Source of the DNA: Pseudomonas sp. Au-Pse12
GTDB taxonomy: Bacteria; Pseudomonadota; Gammaproteobacteria; Pseudomonadales; Pseudomonadaceae
Length of the DNA stretch: 64,000 nt
NCBI RefSeq assembly: GCF_021341665.1
Contig: NZ_JAJTTH010000013.1
Span: forward strand, 95,573-159,572
Direction: 5' to 3'
Part shown: piece by piece, positions 59,970 to 64,000 of the stretch
Layout: each line of letters begins with the position of its first letter
Position numbering within the stretch: the stretch's first letter is position 1
Made by a program: the position numbers and the translations under genes
The notes under the pieces: model-generated
The model's input: only the letters and a program-made list of their open reading frames with translations
The model's database searches: none
Told to the model about the DNA's origin: nothing

Positions 59970-60874
59970 GCCGGTTGATCGTCGCCACCACCCAGATGCC
60001 CTGCACCTGGGATCTGCCGGGCAACCTCGAACGCGCCGAACAGCTGGTGCGCGAGGCGGCGGCCCGCGGCGCCCAGGTGATTCTCCTGCAAGAGCTGTTC
60101 GCCACCCCGTACTTCTGCATCGAGCAGCAGCACCGGCACCTGGCGCTGGCCGAGGAATATGCCCAGAGCCAGGTGCTCCAGCGTTTCGCCGCCCTGGCCG
60201 GGGAGCTGGGGGTGGTGCTGCCCCTGAGCTGGTTCGAACGGGCCGGCACTGCCTATTTCAATTCCCTGAGCGTCGCCGATGCCGACGGCCGCCTGCTGGG
60301 GGTGTACCGCAAGACCCATATTCCCAACGCCGTGGGGTATCAGGAGAAGGAGTACTTCAGCCCCGGCGACACCGGTTTCCGGGTCTGGGACACGGCCTTC
60401 GGCCGACTGGGCATCGGCATCTGCTGGGACCAGTGGTTCCCCGAGACCGCCCGCTGCCTGGCCTTGCAGGGCGCCGAAGTGTTGCTGTTCCCCACCGCCA
60501 TCGGCAGTGAGCCGGGCAGCGCCGGCCTGGACTCGCGGGACCACTGGCAGATGACCATGCGCGGGCATGCCGCGGCCAACCTGCTGCCGGTGGTGGCGGC
60601 CAACCGCGTCGGTCATGAAGTGGCAACCAGCGACCCGGCCTTGCACATGGATTTCTACGGCTCGTCGTTTATCTGCGACCACAAGGGCCGGCTCTTGGCC
60701 GAGGCCGACCGCGACAGCAGCGGGGTCTTGTTGCAGCCCCTGGATCTGGCTGCCATGGCCGAGGAGCGCCGCACCTGGGGCATCTTCCGCGACCGCCGGC
60801 CCGAGATGTACGGGCCGCTGCTGAGTCTTGACGGGCAACACCTTCATTCACGCTGGAACGGCCGGGAGGCATGA
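59966..60874 (+). CDS. aguB: N-carbamoylputrescine amidase
   Basis: This 302-residue member of the nitrilase (CN hydrolase) family hydrolyses N-carbamoylputrescine to putrescine, CO2 and ammonia. The Glu-Lys-Cys triad is seen in LLQELFATPYF (Glu), YRKTHIPNAVGY (Lys) and GIGICWDQWFPE (Cys). It overlaps the end of aguA by four bases and its own end by four bases with ATGA, next to the polyamine-binding protein gene. It completes the pathway from agmatine to putrescine in the cytoplasm. Confidence 0.94.
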   Translation: MSRLIVATTQMPCTWDLPGNLERAEQLVREAAARGAQVILLQELFATPYFCIEQQHRHLALAEEYAQSQVLQRFAALAGELGVVLPLSWFERAGTAYFNSLSVADADGRLLGVYRKTHIPNAVGYQEKEYFSPGDTGFRVWDTAFGRLGIGICWDQWFPETARCLALQGAEVLLFPTAIGSEPGSAGLDSRDHWQMTMRGHAAANLLPVVAANRVGHEVATSDPALHMDFYGSSFICDHKGRLLAEADRDSSGVLLQPLDLAAMAEERRTWGIFRDRRPEMYGPLLSLDGQHLHSRWNGREA

Positions 60875-60875
60875 C

Positions 60876-61997
60876 ATGCGAACCATAGGCAAGCGCGGCA
60901 AACGCCATTGCGCTGGTGTGCTGGCCCTGACCCTGGCCGCGCTCCAGGCCCAGGCCGACCCCGAGGACAAGACCCTGCGCCTGTACAACTGGGCCGACTA
61001 TTTCGCCGCGGACACCCTGGCGCGCTTCACCGCCGAAACCGGGATCAAGGTGATCTACGACGTGATGGAGGGCAGCGAGGTGCTGGAGGCCAAGCTGATG
61101 ACCGGCGGCAGCGGCTACGACCTGATCTTCCCCGGCGATACCGTGGCCGAGCGCCTGATGCGTGCTGGCAGCCTGCAGCTTCTGGACCCGAGCAAGCTGA
61201 CCGGGCAGGACGATATCGAGCCCGGCCTGCAGCGACTGCGGGCCCAGTACCCGCGCGCCAGCCAGGCCACGGTGCCCTACACCTGGGGCACCATCGGCCT
61301 GACCTACAACGCCCGGCAGATCGCCCAGCGCCTGCCCGATGCGCCGGTCAACAGCCTGGACCTGCTGTTCAAGCCGGAACTGGCGGCGCGCTTCGCCGAT
61401 TGCGGGATCTCGCTGATCGATTCGCCGGACGAAGTGCTGGCGGTGACGCTCAACTACCTGGGGCGCGACCCGCGCAGCGCCCGGCCCGAGGATCTGCAGG
61501 CGGCCAGCGAGCTGCTGGGCAAGCTGCGGCCCTATATCCGCAAGTTCCAGTCGCAGCCGGTGACCGACCTGGTCAACGGCAACCTGTGCCTGTCCCTGGG
61601 CTACAGCGGCGACATGACCCAGGCCCAGCGCGCCGCCGACGCGGCGGGCAAGCCGGTCGAATTCCAGTACCGCATCCCCCGGGAGGGCACCACGGTGTGG
61701 ATGGACACCCTGGCGATCCCCAAGGATGCCCGGCACCCGGAATACGCCTATGCCTTCATCAACTTCGTCACGCGGCCACAGAACATGGCGGCCATCAGCA
61801 ACTTCACCGGTTACCCCACGGCCAATGCCAAGGCGCGGCCGGCGGTCGATCCGCAGATGCGCAACAACCCGGATATCTACCCGGATGTCGCCACCTTCGA
61901 ACGCTTGATTCCCGGCCGCGACATCCCTCAGGCCGACATGCGGGCGCGCATGCGCACCTGGACCCAGTTCAAGACGGCCACCGCTGCCCGCCACTGA
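60876..61997 (+). CDS. Polyamine-binding periplasmic protein, PotF/SpuD-like
   Basis: The protein has 373 residues with a signal peptide (about 1-27, ending LQAQA). The mature part reads LRLYNWADYFAADTLARFTA, GYDLIFPGDTVAERLMRAGS and PREGTTVWMDTLAIPKDAR, typical of polyamine ABC transporter receptors. It is co-transcribed with aguAB, but no permease or ATPase gene follows, so it must serve a transporter encoded elsewhere, or act as a sensor. It probably binds putrescine or agmatine. Start ATG at 60876; a second ATG at 60871 is out of frame. Confidence 0.88.
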   Translation: MRTIGKRGKRHCAGVLALTLAALQAQADPEDKTLRLYNWADYFAADTLARFTAETGIKVIYDVMEGSEVLEAKLMTGGSGYDLIFPGDTVAERLMRAGSLQLLDPSKLTGQDDIEPGLQRLRAQYPRASQATVPYTWGTIGLTYNARQIAQRLPDAPVNSLDLLFKPELAARFADCGISLIDSPDEVLAVTLNYLGRDPRSARPEDLQAASELLGKLRPYIRKFQSQPVTDLVNGNLCLSLGYSGDMTQAQRAADAAGKPVEFQYRIPREGTTVWMDTLAIPKDARHPEYAYAFINFVTRPQNMAAISNFTGYPTANAKARPAVDPQMRNNPDIYPDVATFERLIPGRDIPQADMRARMRTWTQFKTATAARH

Positions 61998-62011
61998 CCG
62001 GGCGCCATGCG

Positions 62012-62063
62012 CTTCGCCAGCAAGCCGGCTCCTACACTGGTAGGAACCGGCTTGCTGGCGAAG
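62012..62063. repeat. REP-type inverted repeat
   Basis: CTTCGCCAGCAAGCCGG followed by CTCCTAC (from 62012) pairs with GTAGGAACCGGCTTGCTGGCG (to 62063), a near-perfect 24-base hairpin with a four-base loop. It is the classic intergenic REP/BIME type of fluorescent pseudomonads, and separates the polyamine-binding protein gene from the second deiminase gene. Confidence 0.8.
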
Positions 62064-62119
62064 GCCCGCGCCGAACCCCGAACCTTTTCATGCAACGCCT
62101 TCGACAAGAGAACCGCCCA

Positions 62120-63238
62120 ATGCCCACCCGACGTCAACTGATCAAACAGGCCTCGCTGCTGGCCGGTGTCGCCGCCATGACCACCCTCGGCCTGGGTCCG
62201 CGCAGTGCCCAGGCCCGCGAGCAGGACAACGGCTACCTGCCCGATGAAGGCGAGCCCCAGCAGCGGGCCTTCATGGCCTTCGGTGCCCAGGACGCCATCT
62301 GGGAGGACCTCACCGGCGACGTGCAGCAAGCCCAGGGACGCATTGCCCGGGCGATTGCCGCCTATCAACCGCTGACCCTGTTCTGCCGGACGCAGGAACG
62401 CGGCCTGGCGGAGCAACTCTGCGGTTCGCACAACATCACCTTTGTCAGCACCGAGCTGGACGACATCTGGATGCGCGACATCGGCGCCAACTTCGTCGTT
62501 GATGCTCAAGGTGGATTGGGTGCGGTGGATTTCAACTTCAATGGCTGGGGCAACAAACAGCGCCACGCCAAGGACGCCCGACTGGCGCGCCAGATGGCCG
62601 ACGCCGCCGCTGCCCGCTACTGGCGCAGCGAACTGGTGGGCGAAGGCGGCGGCATCGAAGTGGACGGGCACGGCACCGGGATCATGACCGAAAGCAGCTG
62701 GATCAACGACAACCGCAATCCTGGCTGGAGCAAGGCCGAGGTCGAAGAGGAACTCAAGGCTTGCCTCGGCCTGCGCAAGATTATCTGGCTGCCGGGGATC
62801 AAGGGCCACGACATCACCGACGCCCACGTCGACTTCTACGCCCGCTTCGTCAAACCGGGAGTGGTAGTGGCCAACCTGGACAACGACCCCGAATCCTACG
62901 ACCACCAAGTGACCCTCAAGCACCTGGAGATCCTCCGATCCGCCCGCGACGCCGACGGCCGCGCGCTGCAAGTGCACACCCTGTCGCCACCACTGAACCC
63001 ACGACAGAACCGCTTCAGCCGCGGCAACCCGGATTTCGCCGCCGGCTACATCAACTACTTCGTGATCAATGGCGCGGTGATCGCCCCACAGTTCGGCGAC
63101 CGGGCAGCCGACGCCAAGGCCCACGGCCTGCTCGCCAGCCTGTACCCCGGGCGGCAGATCATCGCGCTGGACATCGACGCGATTGCGGCAGGCGGAGGCG
63201 GGATTCATTGCGTGACCCATCAACTGCCCGAGGTTTGA
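62120..63238 (+). CDS. Tat-exported agmatine-deiminase-like protein
   Basis: The protein has 372 residues. A twin-arginine signal (MPTRRQLIKQASLLAGVAA) directs export of the folded protein. The rest is a peptidylarginine/agmatine deiminase-type domain: LDDIWMRDIGANFVVDAQGG, VGEGGGIEVDGHGTGIMTES, HDITDAHVDFYARFVKPG and the final Cys in GGGGIHCVTHQLPEV. All key residues of the guanidine-modifying fold are seen. It resembles the cytoplasmic AguA in this operon but is exported. The start is ATG 62120; an in-frame ATG at 62090 is possible. Its location outside the cytoplasm suggests action on environmental agmatine or peptidyl-arginine. Confidence 0.85.
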   Translation: MPTRRQLIKQASLLAGVAAMTTLGLGPRSAQAREQDNGYLPDEGEPQQRAFMAFGAQDAIWEDLTGDVQQAQGRIARAIAAYQPLTLFCRTQERGLAEQLCGSHNITFVSTELDDIWMRDIGANFVVDAQGGLGAVDFNFNGWGNKQRHAKDARLARQMADAAAARYWRSELVGEGGGIEVDGHGTGIMTESSWINDNRNPGWSKAEVEEELKACLGLRKIIWLPGIKGHDITDAHVDFYARFVKPGVVVANLDNDPESYDHQVTLKHLEILRSARDADGRALQVHTLSPPLNPRQNRFSRGNPDFAAGYINYFVINGAVIAPQFGDRAADAKAHGLLASLYPGRQIIALDIDAIAAGGGGIHCVTHQLPEV

Positions 63239-63367
63239 GGCACTCCATGAAGTGGTCTGGCAATGATGATTGAATTGGCCTGATAAAACCCACCACTCAG
63301 GCACTAACCTGCGCGCTCTTCAATGACCGGGGCTGATCCCGGTGTGGATGATCAAGAGGAGCGCGCA

Positions 63368-63826
63368 ATGAGCGATCAACAACCTTCGGTGACGGTACGG
63401 GCGATTCAGCCAGGGGATTACGAGCAATGGTTGCCGCTGTGGCTGGCCTATCAGGATTTCTATCAAGTGACGCTGAGCGAAGCGGTCAGTCGCACCACGT
63501 TCGAGCGTTTCCTTGATTCGCAGGAACCGATGTATTCGGCCGTGGCGGTGCAGGGTGATGAAGTGATCGGCTTCGTCAACCTGGTGGTGCACCGTTCGAC
63601 TTGGGCTGTCAGCGACTTCTGCTACCTGGAAGACCTGTACGTGGCCCCGTCGATTCGCGGCAGCGGGGCGGGGAAGCTGTTGATCGAGTGGGTGCAGGCG
63701 TTTGCCCGGGAACGGCAGTGTGGGCGGTTGTATTGGCATACCCAGGAAAGCAACGAGCGGGCGCAGCGGTTGTATGACTGGGTGGCGTACAAGCCGGGGG
63801 TTATTGAGTATCGGATGGAGTTGTAA
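63368..63826 (+). CDS. GNAT-family acetyltransferase
   Basis: The protein has 152 residues. The acetyl-CoA loop is in LEDLYVAPSIRGSGAGKLLI (about 83-102), with ESNERAQRLYDWV near the C-terminus. It is of the general single-domain GNAT kind; the substrate is unknown. The ATG at 63368 follows AGAGGAGCGCG at good spacing. It is probably transcribed alone, 130 bases after the exported deiminase gene. Confidence 0.85.
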   Translation: MSDQQPSVTVRAIQPGDYEQWLPLWLAYQDFYQVTLSEAVSRTTFERFLDSQEPMYSAVAVQGDEVIGFVNLVVHRSTWAVSDFCYLEDLYVAPSIRGSGAGKLLIEWVQAFARERQCGRLYWHTQESNERAQRLYDWVAYKPGVIEYRMEL

Positions 63827-63839
63827 GGCGGAGGGGGGG

Positions 63840-64000
63840 CTGGCGGTTTCGCCTTTGTGGCGAGGTTGACGGGGTACATATCCGTTGTTGCGGTCACGGC
63901 CACTGGCGGTTTCGCTCTTACAGCGAGTCCCTTTTGTCAAACGACACAAAAGGAACCAAAAAGTCTTGCCCCTCCATACGGCCCCTCGCTGGGGCTCGGT
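63840..64000. repeat. Interspersed repeat at the right edge
   Basis: CTGGCGGTTTCGC occurs at 63840-63852 and again at 63903-63915, the second leading into CTCTTACAGCGAG. An inverted pair CCTTTTGT (63930-63937) and ACAAAAGG (63946-63953) follows, then CCCCTCGCTGGGGC. I recognise this kind of stretch as a repeated intergenic element in P. fluorescens-group genomes. It continues beyond the window. Confidence 0.55.

Noticed and set aside
1..64000. CRISPR arrays, prophage, integrase or tRNA-linked island
   Set aside because: I saw no regularly spaced repeats, phage structural genes, integrase or tRNA gene on either strand by reading; a dedicated scan was not possible.

Overview
The window is chromosomal DNA from a fluorescent pseudomonad, most likely of the Pseudomonas protegens / P. 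chlororaphis / P. fluorescens complex. The reasons are high G+C with strong third-position G/C bias, Pseudomonas-type REP hairpins, and a typical pseudomonad gene set: cobalamin-independent metE, membrane malate:quinone oxidoreductase, an lhgO/GntR locus and an agu (agmatine) operon. No tRNA, rRNA, prophage, insertion sequence or CRISPR array was seen. The left edge cuts a GT2 glycosyltransferase gene.

Layout. 0-4.5 kb: glycosyltransferase fragment, an OmpR-type two-component pair, a second divergent orphan response regulator and a small PtrA-like exported protein. 4.7-16.9 kb: housekeeping and hypothetical genes (EcsC, GNAT, a cyclic-phosphate-type receiver with a partner, a DUF2442-DMP19 fusion, Nudix, OmpW, SleB-like hydrolase, GFA, ICMT-like, YfcF-type GST, NTP_transf_6). 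17.1-24 kb: metE with a candidate MetR box and a strong terminator, a 27-residue membrane peptide, an EamA exporter divergent from a MocR regulator, and a chemoreceptor. 24-38.9 kb: alpha/beta hydrolase, AlkB, two divergent L,D-transpeptidases, a secreted amidohydrolase, several hypotheticals, LysE, CAP protein, a GlxA-type regulator, a tautomerase and a thioesterase. 39.6-42.2 kb: mqo and a GNAT gene.

42.7-50.2 kb is the striking part. It is a compact seven-gene, one-strand operon: a luciferase-like flavin monooxygenase, a RutB-like cysteine hydrolase, a TrpD-like phosphoribosyltransferase, a TrpF domain fused to an APRT-type phosphoribosyltransferase, an MFS carrier, a divergent UbiD-type decarboxylase and a HAD phosphatase. 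TrpE, TrpC, TrpA and TrpB are absent here, so this is not a tryptophan operon. I read it as an undescribed PRPP-dependent pathway that builds or remodels a carboxylated, amine-bearing ring: oxidation and hydrolysis, N-phosphoribosylation, Amadori isomerisation, decarboxylation, dephosphorylation and transport. Substrate and product cannot be read from sequence.

50.3-55.6 kb: a DeoR-family regulator, a MNT-type nucleotidyltransferase, and an L-2-hydroxyglutarate locus (MHS transporter, lhgO, GntR repressor) with two matching operator palindromes. 55.6-64 kb: GNAT, LysR, LysE, then a LysR gene divergent from aguA-aguB-polyamine-binding protein, a second agmatine-deiminase-like protein with a Tat signal, a GNAT gene, and an interspersed repeat running into the right edge.
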